A stretch of 11,354 nt of DNA from an uncultured Oscillospiraceae bacterium (GCA_934569195.1 CAKTKB010000040.1:1-11354); one strand, 5' to 3'; positions 1-7,133 are shown, numbered from the stretch's first letter. The notes: a model not told the origin generated them from the letters alone. Made by a program: numbers and translations.

Positions 1-37
1 TTTGTCTACTTTACTCCTCGCTGGAAGCTATTTTTTT

Positions 38-58
38 ACCCCCGGCATAGCCGGGGGT
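38..58. repeat. GC-rich 9-bp hairpin with 3-nt loop
   Basis: Arms ACCCCCGGC (38-46) and GCCGGGGGT (50-58) pair perfectly around the loop ATA. A run of seven T precedes it on the plus strand, so on the minus strand it is followed by A rather than U. It is therefore not a textbook terminator in either direction. Its arms recur in the hairpin at 163-196, and its CCGGC-NNN-GCCGG core recurs at 11287-11305. It may be a small dispersed palindromic repeat, or the terminator of a gene lying left of the window. Confidence 0.6.
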
Positions 59-77
59 TGACTTTGGTTAACCAACA

Positions 78-108
78 GCAAAAGCGCCGCCGGACCCCGG
101 CGGCGCTT
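78..108 (-). terminator. Intrinsic terminator downstream of the M18 aminopeptidase
   Basis: A 12-bp perfect stem (82-93 with 97-108) with a 3-nt loop is followed, reading the minus strand, by a short T run (TTTTGCTGTT). It lies about 105 nt past the aminopeptidase stop and has the right polarity to end that transcript. The U tract is short, so efficiency is uncertain. Confidence 0.65.
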
Positions 109-162
109 CCGTATATCCAAAAGGTGCAGTCCGTCAAACTGCTGTGCTCCATGAACGGTCTG

Positions 163-196
163 AACCCCCGGCGATCTTATCCAATCGCCGGGGGTT
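163..196. terminator. Strong 13-bp hairpin just past the aminopeptidase stop, possibly bidirectional
   Basis: Arms 163-175 and 184-196 pair perfectly over 13 bp around an 8-nt loop. The stem begins about 17 nt after the aminopeptidase stop codon on the minus strand. The 3' flank on the minus strand is only TTC, while on the plus strand it is TTCTTCGTT, so the U tract is weak both ways. It could help terminate or stabilise the aminopeptidase mRNA 3' end together with the hairpin at 82-108. Confidence 0.5.
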
Positions 197-213
197 CTTC
201 GTTATCCTGCCCT

Positions 214-1602
214 TCAGGCCAGGTAAATGGCCTTGCAGGCCAACATGGTCATATAGCAGTCCAGCTTGGCTACCAGCTCCCAGGGAGCGTGCATGCACAG
301 CACCGGAACACCCGCGTCCACCGTCACGATGTTGCGGTTCGCCATATAGGCCGCTACCGTTCCGCCGCCGCCCTGGTCAACCTTGCCCAGCGTAGCGATC
401 TGCCATGCCACACCGGCCTTGTCCAGCGTGGTGCGCACATGGCTCATAGCCTCCGCGGAGGCATCGGATGCGCCGCCCTTGCCTCTGGAACCGGTGTACT
501 TGCAGATAGCCACGCCATAGTTGAGCTGGCTGTTGTTGCGGCGGTCGCAGGTTTCGGCAAAGTTGGGGTCAAAGGCATTGGAAACGTCCGCAGACAGGCA
601 GAAGGAGTGCGCAAAGCATGCCTCCAGCTTTACGCCCTGCTTGTCGCACAGCGCGCCCATGAAGTACTCAAAGGCATGGCTCTGCATACCGGAAATACCC
701 ACGGAGCCAATCTCTTCCTTGTCCGCCAGAATGCACACCGCCGTCTTGGTGGGCACGGTGTCCAGGTTGAACAGGGACTCGATCTCCGCATAGGCACACA
801 CCCGGTCGTCATGGCCGTATGCGCCCAGCAGGCTCCGATCCAGGCCCACCTCCCGGCACTTTCCGGCAGGGACCACGGTCAGCTCTGCGCTGTGGAAATC
901 CTCCTCCACCATGCCGTACTTCTCGTTGAGAAGCTTCATGATATGCAGCTTCACCAGGTCGGTTCCCTCGCCCTCCATCGGCTCGGTGCCGAGAATGACG
1001 TTGAGCTGCTCACCGGCAATGCCCTCAGCCAGGGGCTTTTTCATCTGATCGGCGGACAGGTGGATCAGCAGGTCGCTGATGCACAGCACGGGATCGCCCT
1101 CATCCTCGCCGATGGTCACGGTGACCTTGCTACCGTCCTTGCGGCAGACCACACCGTGAATAGCCAGGGGCACCGTCGTCCACTGATACTTCTTGATGCC
1201 GCCATAGTAGTGCGTCTTGAAATAAGCGATCTCCGAATCCTCATACAGGGGATTGGGCTTCAGGTCCATACGGGGAGAGTCTACATGGGCGGCGCAGATG
1301 TTGGCGCCGCAGGCCAGGGACTCCGAGCCGACGACCGCCAGAATAATGCTCTTGTCGCGGTTGTTGAAGTAAATCTTGTCCCCCGGCTTTACCTCCATGT
1401 CATCGGACATGGGCTTAAAGCCCCGCTTCTCCGCCTCCGCGGCGGTCCAGGCGGTCGCTTCCCGCTCCGTCTTACAGGCATCCATAAATGCAGTATAACG
1501 CTTGGCATAGGCTTCCATTTCCTGGCGCTGCTCGGCGGTCAGCCGATTGTAGCCGTTCTTGGGCGCCATCAGCAGAGCGTCCTTCCATTCTTCATTGGTC
1601 AT
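214..1602 (-). CDS. M18 family metalloaminopeptidase
   Basis: Cytosolic dinuclear zinc aminopeptidase of the M18 (DNPEP/aspartyl aminopeptidase) family, which removes N-terminal residues from peptides. The 462-aa length is normal for the family. The expected metal and catalytic residues are all visible: AHVDSP (H106, D108), GHDDRV (D265 or D266), ADKEEIGS (E296, E297), SADVSNAF (D339) and MHAPWE (H438). There is no signal peptide. I chose ATG at 1602 because GGAGG lies 8 nt upstream; an in-frame TTG at 1617 overlaps that ribosome binding site and is unlikely. It is preceded by its own promoter at 1664-1691 and followed by hairpins. Substrate preference (acidic or neutral residues) cannot be read from the sequence. 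Family assignment is firm; a gene symbol is not. Confidence 0.93.
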   Translation of the reverse strand: MTNEEWKDALLMAPKNGYNRLTAEQRQEMEAYAKRYTAFMDACKTEREATAWTAAEAEKRGFKPMSDDMEVKPGDKIYFNNRDKSIILAVVGSESLACGANICAAHVDSPRMDLKPNPLYEDSEIAYFKTHYYGGIKKYQWTTVPLAIHGVVCRKDGSKVTVTIGEDEGDPVLCISDLLIHLSADQMKKPLAEGIAGEQLNVILGTEPMEGEGTDLVKLHIMKLLNEKYGMVEEDFHSAELTVVPAGKCREVGLDRSLLGAYGHDDRVCAYAEIESLFNLDTVPTKTAVCILADKEEIGSVGISGMQSHAFEYFMGALCDKQGVKLEACFAHSFCLSADVSNAFDPNFAETCDRRNNSQLNYGVAICKYTGSRGKGGASDASAEAMSHVRTTLDKAGVAWQIATLGKVDQGGGGTVAAYMANRNIVTVDAGVPVLCMHAPWELVAKLDCYMTMLACKAIYLA

Positions 1603-1653
1603 GATCGATTCCTCCAATCGTAAATTTTCTCGGAAAATATTTCCGGAACAGGG

Positions 1654-2232
1654 TCATGGTCTCATTATACCGATTTTCTTCAAAAAAGCAACACATTTTG
1701 CTTGGAACCCATCCAGGCTTCCGGTGTTTTCCAGGACATGGGTGCATCTGCTGCGAAACCACTCGTCCTCGTGCTGCGCACGGATACGAGCCAGCGCCCT
1801 TTCCCGGGAGATGCCGTCCCGCGCCATCAGCCGCCGAACCCGCACCTCCACAGGCGCCGTCACCGCCACCGTCACGTCACACAGCTCCGCCAGGCCGCTC
1901 TCAAACAGAGCAATGGCGTCGATCGCCGCAAGGGGCGGCTTCTCTGCCAGCCGCTGCAGGACCGCTTCCCGCACCGCGCCGTGGGTCAGCCGGTTCAACG
2001 TCTCCAGCGCCTCCGGGTCGTGAAAAACCAAATCCGCCAGCTTCCGCCGGTCCAGCTCTCCTTGCTCCATAGCCCCAGGGAAGGCTGCGCCGATTCTCTC
2101 CGGCAGCCCCGGCTCGCAGAGCAAGCGGTGGTAAATCGCGTCGCAGTCCAGCACGACGCCCCCTTGCTCCCCGATGCACTTCAGCAGCGTCGTCTTTCCG
2201 CAGCCGCTGCCGCCGGTGATACCCAGAATCAT
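1654..2232 (-). CDS. coaE: Dephospho-CoA kinase
   Basis: Catalyses the last step of coenzyme A synthesis, ATP-dependent phosphorylation of the 3'-hydroxyl of dephospho-CoA, in the cytosol. The 192-aa protein opens with the P-loop GGSGCGKTT (residues 7-15), followed by the substrate motif DCDAIYH (29-35), the ALFESGL motif (109-114) and the lid with RVRRLMARD (131-139). The C-terminal segment RIRAQHEDEW matches the family R-x-Q helix. The ATG at 2232 overlaps the stop of the upstream sua5 in an ATGA, so translation is probably coupled; the ribosome binding site GGAGGAAGAGG lies inside sua5. Length and motifs are complete. Confidence 0.95.
   Translation of the reverse strand: MILGITGGSGCGKTTLLKCIGEQGGVVLDCDAIYHRLLCEPGLPERIGAAFPGAMEQGELDRRKLADLVFHDPEALETLNRLTHGAVREAVLQRLAEKPPLAAIDAIALFESGLAELCDVTVAVTAPVEVRVRRLMARDGISRERALARIRAQHEDEWFRSRCTHVLENTGSLDGFQAKCVAFLKKIGIMRP
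1664..1691 (-). promoter_or_regulatory. Sigma-A type promoter for the aminopeptidase
   Basis: On the minus strand a perfect -10 TATAAT (1664-1669) lies 16 nt from a weak -35 TTGCTT (1686-1691). It overlaps the last codons of coaE and would start transcription near 1657, giving a leader of about 55 nt. The leader contains a small inverted repeat, CGGAAA-ATA-TTTCCG (1631-1645). Confidence 0.6.
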
Positions 2233-3263
2233 GCCTCTTCCTCCGCATTCACGATGTGGAAGGCCGCGGCCTTCTTCAGACGGTTCTGCACCGCATAGGC
2301 AACGCCGCCTCCCTCCGGGCAGCGGGCATATACCTGGTGAATCGCGGGATCATCCAGCTCCCGCAGAGCGGCGAACAGGCCCGCCGACAGGGACCCCACG
2401 TCCTTCTCCCAGCCATAGGCAAGCGGGTCGCAGTCGGCATACAGCGGCAGCTCCTCCCGGAAGCAAAGCACCCGGTCACCGGGCTGAAAATGGGCGTGAA
2501 TGTAGGCGGCCGCTTTTTCCCGGCTGCCGGCAACGATCACCACCGGCTCTGCCGGAGCATAGTGCCGGTACTTCATTCCCGGCGCCTTCACCACGGCATC
2601 CTGATCGATCTGGGCCGTCACCGCCTTATCCACCACCAGATCCCCCAGGACCTCCAGCAGCTGCTCCGGCGTGACGCCGCCCGGCCGCAGGAGGCGGGGG
2701 CGTGAATCCGTCAGATCGACGATGGTAGACTCCACGCCCACCCGGCACATGCCGCCGTCCACCACCGCATCGATCCGTCCGTCGTGGTCATGCAGCACAT
2801 GCTGCGCCGTGGTAGTGGAGGGCTTTCCGGAGGTATTTGCCGAAGGGGCCGCAATGGGGACACCGGCCAGGGCAATGATCCTCCGGGTAACTTCGTTGTC
2901 CGGGCAGCGTATGCCGACGGTCGACAGTCCCGCAGTGGTCCGTTTCGGAACCACATCCCGGGCCGGGAGCACCATGGTCAGCGGCCCCGGCCAGAAACGC
3001 CGGGCCAGCGTGTACGCCGCGGGAGGAATATCATGGCAAAAACGCTCCAATTCCTCCACCCCGGAAACATGGAGAATCAGCGGGTTATCCTGGGGCCGCC
3101 CCTTTACCTCAAAAATCTTTGCAACCGCCGCCTCGTCCAGTCCGTTGGCACCCAGGCCGTAGACCGTCTCCGTAGGAATGGCCACCAGGCCGCCTGCCCG
3201 GATAATGCCTGCCGCGATTTCCGCCGTTGCGGGATCGCCGGCAGGGAGATATTGCGTTTTCAA
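2229..3263 (-). CDS. ywlC: L-threonylcarbamoyladenylate synthase, two-domain Sua5/YwlC type
   Basis: Makes threonylcarbamoyl-AMP from threonine, bicarbonate and ATP, the precursor used to form t6A at position 37 of ANN-decoding tRNAs. The N-terminal YrdC domain (about 10-200) shows IPTETVYGLG (29-38), KGRPQDNPL (54-62) and APSANTSGKPS (139-149). The linker PGMKYRHYAP (228-237) leads to the C-terminal Sua5 domain, so this is the long 344-aa form and not the short YrdC form. The start is TTG at 3263: an in-frame TAG lies two codons upstream, the first internal ATG falls deep inside the YrdC domain, and AAGG sits about 8-9 nt upstream. It overlaps coaE by 4 nt at its 3' end. A tpiA terminator sits just before it. 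Confidence 0.95.
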   Translation of the reverse strand: MKTQYLPAGDPATAEIAAGIIRAGGLVAIPTETVYGLGANGLDEAAVAKIFEVKGRPQDNPLILHVSGVEELERFCHDIPPAAYTLARRFWPGPLTMVLPARDVVPKRTTAGLSTVGIRCPDNEVTRRIIALAGVPIAAPSANTSGKPSTTTAQHVLHDHDGRIDAVVDGGMCRVGVESTIVDLTDSRPRLLRPGGVTPEQLLEVLGDLVVDKAVTAQIDQDAVVKAPGMKYRHYAPAEPVVIVAGSREKAAAYIHAHFQPGDRVLCFREELPLYADCDPLAYGWEKDVGSLSAGLFAALRELDDPAIHQVYARCPEGGGVAYAVQNRLKKAAAFHIVNAEEEA

Positions 3264-3280
3264 TAGCTACACCTTCAATC

Positions 3281-3310
3281 AAAACGGGCAGCCGCAAATG
3301 CGGCTGCCCG
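3281..3310 (-). terminator. Intrinsic terminator after tpiA
   Basis: A 12-bp perfect stem (3285-3296 with 3299-3310) and 2-nt loop is followed on the minus strand by TTTTGATT. It lies 15 nt past the tpiA stop and only about 18 nt before the TTG start of the next gene. Polarity and U run fit a minus-strand terminator only. Confidence 0.85.
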
Positions 3311-3325
3311 AAAGGATACAGAAAA

Positions 3326-4102
3326 TTAGGCAGTGGGCTGGTTGGCAGCCTCGATGATCTTCACGAACTTCTCCGGAACCAGAGAGGCGCCGCCGATCAG
3401 GCCGCCGTCGATATCCGGCTGAGCCAGCAGCTCAAAGGCGTTCTTCTCGTTCATGGAGCCGCCGTAGAGGATGGAGATCGCGCGGGCATTCTTGGAGGAG
3501 TAGAGCTTACGCACCACGGCGCGAATATGCTCGCAAACCTCCTCTGCCTGCTCGGGGGTAGCCGTGCGACCGGTGCCGATTGCCCAGATGGGTTCGTAGG
3601 CGATGATGACCTTGCGGATCTTCTCCTCGGGGACATTCTGCAGGCCCATCTTGATCTGCATGGCAATCCACTCGGCGGTAATGCCGCTCTCCCGCTGCTC
3701 CAGCGTCTCGCCGCAGCACATAATGGGAATCAGTCCGGCATCCAGAGCCGCCAGAACCTTGGCATTCACGTCGGCGTCGGTCTCGCCCATAGCGCGGCGC
3801 TCGGAATGGCCGATGATGACATACTTACAGCCGGCATCCACCAGCATATTGGTAGCGATCTCGCCGGTATAGGCGCCGGAGGCGTTGGCATTGCAGTTCT
3901 CTGCGCCGATACCCACCCGGGTCTCCCGCATGGCGCGGACGGCAGCCGGAATGCAAACTGCGGGAACACACAGCGCAACGTCGCACCAACGGCCCTTGGG
4001 CAGGATGGCCTTGAATGCAGTCATAAACTCCTTGGTTTCGGAGGGAGTCTTGTTCATCTTCCAGTTGCCGGCGATAACGGTCTTACGATATTTTCTGTTC
4101 AT
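3326..4102 (-). CDS. tpiA: Triosephosphate isomerase
   Basis: Interconverts dihydroxyacetone phosphate and glyceraldehyde 3-phosphate in glycolysis. The 258-aa protein shows GNWKMN with catalytic K15, IIGHSERR with H99, and the catalytic glutamate E170 in AYEPIWAIGTG (168-178). The phosphate-binding ILYGGSM (211-217) and GGLIGGASL (233-241) are also intact. The segment ENCNANASGAYTGE (68-81) has the N-x-N-x-SGA form known from E. coli TpiA and lacks the HWE seen in many Firmicutes. AAGGAG lies 12 nt before the ATG, a rather long spacing. It follows pgk by 41 nt with no terminator between, so the two should be cotranscribed; a strong terminator follows it. Confidence 0.97.
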   Translation of the reverse strand: MNRKYRKTVIAGNWKMNKTPSETKEFMTAFKAILPKGRWCDVALCVPAVCIPAAVRAMRETRVGIGAENCNANASGAYTGEIATNMLVDAGCKYVIIGHSERRAMGETDADVNAKVLAALDAGLIPIMCCGETLEQRESGITAEWIAMQIKMGLQNVPEEKIRKVIIAYEPIWAIGTGRTATPEQAEEVCEHIRAVVRKLYSSKNARAISILYGGSMNEKNAFELLAQPDIDGGLIGGASLVPEKFVKIIEAANQPTA

Positions 4103-4143
4103 TTTCTGATATTACTCCTTAAATATGTTTCCGGGGAAATCGA

Positions 4144-5343
4144 TTACTTATCCTGCAGGCAGGCAATGCCGGGCAGCTCCAGGCCCTCCAGGAACTCCAG
4201 GGAAGCGCCGCCGCCGGTAGAGATGTGGGTCATCTTGTCCGCGAAGCCCAGCTGCTCGCAGGCTGCCGCGCTGTCGCCGCCGCCCACGATGGTCACGGCG
4301 CTGGAATCCGCCAGAGCCTGGGCCACCGCCTTGGTGCCCCGGGACAGAATCGGGTTTTCAAACACGCCCATCGGTCCGTTCCAGACAACGGTCTTGGCAT
4401 TCTTCACAGCCTCGGCGAACTCAGCCCGCGCCTGCTCGCCGATATCCAGGCCCATCTTGCCGTCGGGAATGGCATCGGAGGGCACGGTCTGCACGGCGAT
4501 TTCCGCATCAATGGGGCTGGGGAAGGAATCCGCAACCACCGTATCCACCGGCAGCAGCAGCTTCACGCCCTTGGCCTCGGCCTTGGCCATCATATCCTTG
4601 CAGTAGTCGATCTTCTCATTGTCCACCAGGGAGGAGCCGACGGAGTAACCCTTAGCGGCCAGGAAAGTAAAGGCCATGCCGCCGCCAATGATCAGGGTGT
4701 CCACCTTCTCCAGCAGGTTGTTGATCACGTTGAGCTTGTCGGAAACCTTTGCGCCGCCCAGGATCGCCACGAAGGGACGCTCGGGATCGGCCAGAGCCTT
4801 GCCCATGATGGAGACTTCCTTCTGCACCAGATAGCCGCAGACAGCCGGCAGATAATCTGCCACGCCGGCGGTGGAAGAGTGGGCGCGGTGTGCGGTGCCG
4901 AAGGCATCGTTCACGAAAATATCCGCCATGGAAGCCAGCTCCCGGGAAAGCTCCGGGTCGTTCTTGGTCTCCCCCGCCATGAAGCGGGTGTTCTCCAGGA
5001 GCATGACCTGCCCGTCCTTCAGAGCGGCGGCCTTTGCCTTGGCGTCGTCCCCGATCACGTCGGCAGCCATAATCACATCCTGACCCAGCAGCTCGCTGAG
5101 CCGGTCTGCCACTACCTTCAGGCTCAGCTCGGGCTTCCACTCGCCCTTGGGCTTGCCCATGTGGGAGCAGAGGATGACCTTTGCACCGTGGTTGACCAGG
5201 TATTCAATGGTGGGCATAGCGGCAACAATGCGCTTATCGGAAGTGATCTTGCCGTTCTTGGTGGGGACATTGAAGTCGCAGCGGCACAGCACGCGCTTGC
5301 CCGCTACGTCGATATCCTCAATGGACTTCTTGTTGTAATTCAT
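4144..5343 (-). CDS. pgk: Phosphoglycerate kinase
   Basis: Transfers the acyl phosphate of 1,3-bisphosphoglycerate to ADP, the first ATP-yielding step of glycolysis. The 399-aa protein has all family blocks in order: RCDFNVP (21-27), SHMGKPKG (60-67), ENTRF (117-121), [13 protein letters not shown] (145-157), LGGAKVSDK (195-203), WNGPMGVFE (321-329), GGGDSAA (354-360) and [13 protein letters not shown] (375-387). The ATG overlaps the trmL stop as ATGA, with GGAGG 7 nt upstream inside trmL, so it is probably translationally coupled to trmL. The expected upstream partner gapA is absent here; trmL takes that place. Confidence 0.97.
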   Translation of the reverse strand: MNYNKKSIEDIDVAGKRVLCRCDFNVPTKNGKITSDKRIVAAMPTIEYLVNHGAKVILCSHMGKPKGEWKPELSLKVVADRLSELLGQDVIMAADVIGDDAKAKAAALKDGQVMLLENTRFMAGETKNDPELSRELASMADIFVNDAFGTAHRAHSSTAGVADYLPAVCGYLVQKEVSIMGKALADPERPFVAILGGAKVSDKLNVINNLLEKVDTLIIGGGMAFTFLAAKGYSVGSSLVDNEKIDYCKDMMAKAEAKGVKLLLPVDTVVADSFPSPIDAEIAVQTVPSDAIPDGKMGLDIGEQARAEFAEAVKNAKTVVWNGPMGVFENPILSRGTKAVAQALADSSAVTIVGGGDSAAACEQLGFADKMTHISTGGGASLEFLEGLELPGIACLQDK

Positions 5344-5852
5344 TGCGATTCCTCCAAATTACTGGGGACAGATCCCCGCATTTTTCCAAAATCTTGCAGT
5401 TCTGGGAAGGAAAGCTGCCGCAGCGCCTCGTAGACGGTGACGGCGACGGAGTTGCTCAGATTCAGACTCCTGGCCTGGGGCCGCATCGGAATACGGACGC
5501 AGCGGTCCGCATGGGCCTGAAGGAAATCCTCCGGAAGCCCCCTGCTCTCTCTGCCGAAAAAGAGGAAGCAGCCGTCGCGGTACTGCGCCTGGGCGTAGCT
5601 CCTGGGAGCCTTAGTGGACAGGCACCAAAGCTCCTGCGGCGCGTTCTTTTCAAAGAAATCGTCCAGGTTCTCATAGACCCGCACATCCACCAGATACCAG
5701 TAATCCAGCCCCGCCCGGCGAACGGCCCTCTCGGAAATGTCGAATCCCAGAGGCCGGATCAGATGCAGTACGCTTCCGGTCGCGGCGCAGGTCCGGGCAA
5801 TGTTTCCGCAGTTCTGCGGAATCTCCGGCTCCACCAGGACAACATTCAACAC
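5340..5852 (-). CDS. trmL: tRNA (cytidine/uridine-34-2'-O)-methyltransferase, TrmL/CspR type
   Basis: SPOUT-class enzyme that methylates the 2'-oxygen of the wobble nucleotide in certain leucine tRNAs, using S-adenosylmethionine. With the GTG start at 5852 the product is 170 aa and begins [14 protein letters not shown], matching the usual family N terminus. Knot motifs are present: [11 protein letters not shown] (12-22), FGRESRGLP (99-107), IPM (121-123) and [10 protein letters not shown] (128-137). The start is supported by GGGGTGATC, a near-perfect anti-16S match, 8 nt before the GTG. An in-frame ATG at 5888 and a TTG at 5936 are less likely, because the TTG lies inside the -35 box of a promoter (5908-5936). 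It overlaps pgk by 4 nt. Confidence 0.92.
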   Translation of the reverse strand: MLNVVLVEPEIPQNCGNIARTCAATGSVLHLIRPLGFDISERAVRRAGLDYWYLVDVRVYENLDDFFEKNAPQELWCLSTKAPRSYAQAQYRDGCFLFFGRESRGLPEDFLQAHADRCVRIPMRPQARSLNLSNSVAVTVYEALRQLSFPELQDFGKMRGSVPSNLEESQ

Positions 5853-5907
5853 ACCGATCACCCCGCTGCGGTTGGTTTTGGGCAGCATTTCAACCCGTTC
5901 GCCCCCT

Positions 5908-5936
5908 ATTGTATGCCAAAGTCGGAGAGAAATCAA
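5908..5936 (-). promoter_or_regulatory. Sigma-A promoter for trmL-pgk-tpiA
   Basis: On the minus strand, -35 TTGATT (5931-5936) and -10 TACAAT (5908-5913) are separated by exactly 17 nt. The upstream flank is rich in T and A runs, as in an UP element. Predicted transcription start is near 5901, giving a leader of roughly 48 nt before the trmL GTG. Confidence 0.72.
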
Positions 5937-6124
5937 TAAAAAAATACAGAAAAATCAACTTTTCATAGTATTCACATAAAAAAAGTCAGTTTGGGAGTAA
6001 ATTTGTGAAATTTGCAGACTTGATTTTTTCAGGCCGACTATTTTAGCTGAAAGAACCGGCGTTTTCCCGCAGAAAGCCGCTTTTTTTGAAGAACTGGAGC
6101 GTTTTACTTCCGCCTGCCCGGGTC
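5937..6124. other. AT-rich intergenic region between amidohydrolase end and trmL promoter
   Basis: This 188-nt stretch is far more AT-rich than its surroundings. I saw no credible small gene. Its trmL-proximal end has A/T runs that could act as an UP element. Near the amidohydrolase there are only weak stems (for example CGGC/GCCG next to a seven-T run at 6081-6087, polarity plus strand) and TTTCAG/CTGAAA with a 14-nt loop; neither is a convincing terminator for the amidohydrolase. Confidence 0.5.
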
Positions 6125-6973
6125 TCAGAATTTATGTGCGATTGCCTGCGCCCCCTGCTCCAGCGATTTCCAGGCCAGCGGCCCCAGCGCCTTCTCCAGC
6201 AGGGCATATTCCGTCATCGTGCCGTGACGCACGGCAAAGGCTCCGGCGTCGCTTCCCGGGGCAATCAGGCCGCCCATTTTCTGAAATGCCGCCAGCGCGG
6301 CCGTGGTATCCGCCAGAATTTTATCCAGGCTTTCCCGGTCAAAGCGTCCCGTATTGCGCAAATTGGCCACAGCCGAAAGGGTCGGCACCCAAACCACGCC
6401 CCGCTCCGCCATAGCCGCAAGCGCCTCCGCCCCGGCGTACGCGCCATGCTCCACGGAATCCACCCCCGCCGACGCGGCAGCCTCCACCGCCCGGGGACCA
6501 TTGGCATGGGCCATGACGGAAAGCCCCTCGCCGTGGGCGATCTCAATCATCTGCCGGATTTCCTCCGGCTCCGGCCCCTCCTCCGTCAGTACACCGAAGC
6601 GGTCAAAATCCATCAGGCCGGAAATCATGATTTTCAGAAAATCGGCCCCATTCCTCTTCAGCTCCGCCACCCGGCTGCGGTAATGCGCCAGGCTGTCAAA
6701 GGGCAAGCCCAGCATCCGCCCGTAATGCCCCGCCGGATAGAGCGGCGCCAGCGGGGTACGATACACCAGTCCGTACTCCGGGGCCATCTCCCGGGCGGCA
6801 GCGCCTACGCCGAAGCGGTCGCCCCCGTCCCGCAGATAGGAGAAGCCCTTTTCCCGGTAAATTTCCAGTTTTTTTCGGATAGTCTGACGATTGGGATGAT
6901 CGGCGTGGCGCGCCAGCGCGCCTCTCCAGTCCCGTCCATCCAGGACCATATGGATGTGGCAGTCCGCAAGCAT
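6125..6973 (-). CDS. Amidohydrolase-superfamily metal-dependent hydrolase, barrel-only
   Basis: Probable cytosolic metallohydrolase acting on an amide, lactam or related bond; the substrate is unknown. The full ligand set of the imidazolonepropionase-like amidohydrolases is visible: CHIH (H6, H8), DFLKIMIS with a likely carboxylated K114, VMAHANG (H156), SVEHGAY (H176) and APGSDAG (D242). At 282 aa it starts right at the first barrel strand and so lacks the N-terminal beta-sandwich found in most 380-450-aa relatives. No signal peptide is seen. AGGAGG lies 9 nt before the ATG. It has its own promoter with a palindrome at the transcription start, and is divergent from the marR-exporter operon, which suggests but does not prove shared control. 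Confidence 0.85.
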   Translation of the reverse strand: MLADCHIHMVLDGRDWRGALARHADHPNRQTIRKKLEIYREKGFSYLRDGGDRFGVGAAAREMAPEYGLVYRTPLAPLYPAGHYGRMLGLPFDSLAHYRSRVAELKRNGADFLKIMISGLMDFDRFGVLTEEGPEPEEIRQMIEIAHGEGLSVMAHANGPRAVEAAASAGVDSVEHGAYAGAEALAAMAERGVVWVPTLSAVANLRNTGRFDRESLDKILADTTAALAAFQKMGGLIAPGSDAGAFAVRHGTMTEYALLEKALGPLAWKSLEQGAQAIAHKF

Positions 6974-6988
6974 ACAGCAAGACCTCCT

Positions 6989-7005
6989 GGTACAGAAATT
7001 GTACC
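6989..7005. promoter_or_regulatory. Operator-like palindrome at the amidohydrolase transcription start
   Basis: Perfect 6-bp inverted repeat GGTACA-GAAAT-TGTACC. It covers the predicted transcription start of the amidohydrolase gene and ends just before its ribosome binding site, a typical repressor position. The binding protein is unknown; the adjacent MarR regulator is one candidate. Confidence 0.45.
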
Positions 7006-7008
7006 TTC

Positions 7009-7037
7009 AGTATACCAAATCTACCCTTTTTAGGCAA
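7009..7037 (-). promoter_or_regulatory. Sigma-A promoter for the amidohydrolase
   Basis: On the minus strand, -35 TTGCCT (7032-7037) and -10 TATACT (7009-7014) lie 17 nt apart. The predicted transcription start is near 7002, about 30 nt before the ATG. It fires away from the marR promoter 68 nt to the right. Confidence 0.65.
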
Positions 7038-7104
7038 GTCCATTATGGCCGCTTGGGGGGAATGTTTCCGGTATTTTAGCAAATTGTAAACTTTTTTCTT
7101 CCCC

Positions 7105-7133
7105 TTGCAATTCAAAAAAGGCTGTGGTAGAAT
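7105..7133 (+). promoter_or_regulatory. Sigma-A promoter for marR and the exporter operon
   Basis: -35 TTGCAA (7105-7110) and -10 TAGAAT (7128-7133) are separated by 17 nt. The predicted transcription start is near 7140. The -10 box is embedded in the left arm of the inverted repeat at 7128-7170. Confidence 0.7.

Noticed and set aside
1..40. GAGGAG-like sequence on the minus strand (about 15-20) as a ribosome binding site for a gene off the left edge
   Set aside because: No start codon occurs in the remaining bases before the window edge, and the sequence following it has stop codons, so it cannot be supported.
58..1623. A 521-codon open frame on the plus strand opposite the aminopeptidase
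   Set aside because: It is an antisense shadow in GC-rich DNA. The minus-strand frame encodes a complete M18 enzyme with all metal ligands, while the plus-strand product shows no recognisable domain and runs through the terminator hairpins.
3854..3906. TpiA segment NCNANASGAYTGE lacking the HWE seen in many Firmicutes enzymes, first taken for a damaged loop
   Set aside because: E. coli TpiA has the same N-x-N-x-SGA pattern, and catalytic K15, H99 and E170 are intact, so this is normal variation.
3227..5433. Two plus-strand open frames of more than 400 codons opposite tpiA and pgk
   Set aside because: Same cause: codon bias of the real minus-strand glycolytic genes keeps the complementary frame open. 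No domain is recognisable.
6061..6090. Possible terminator next to the seven-T run at 6081-6087
   Set aside because: The stem is only 4 bp with a 15-nt loop, and its polarity is plus strand, where no gene ends.
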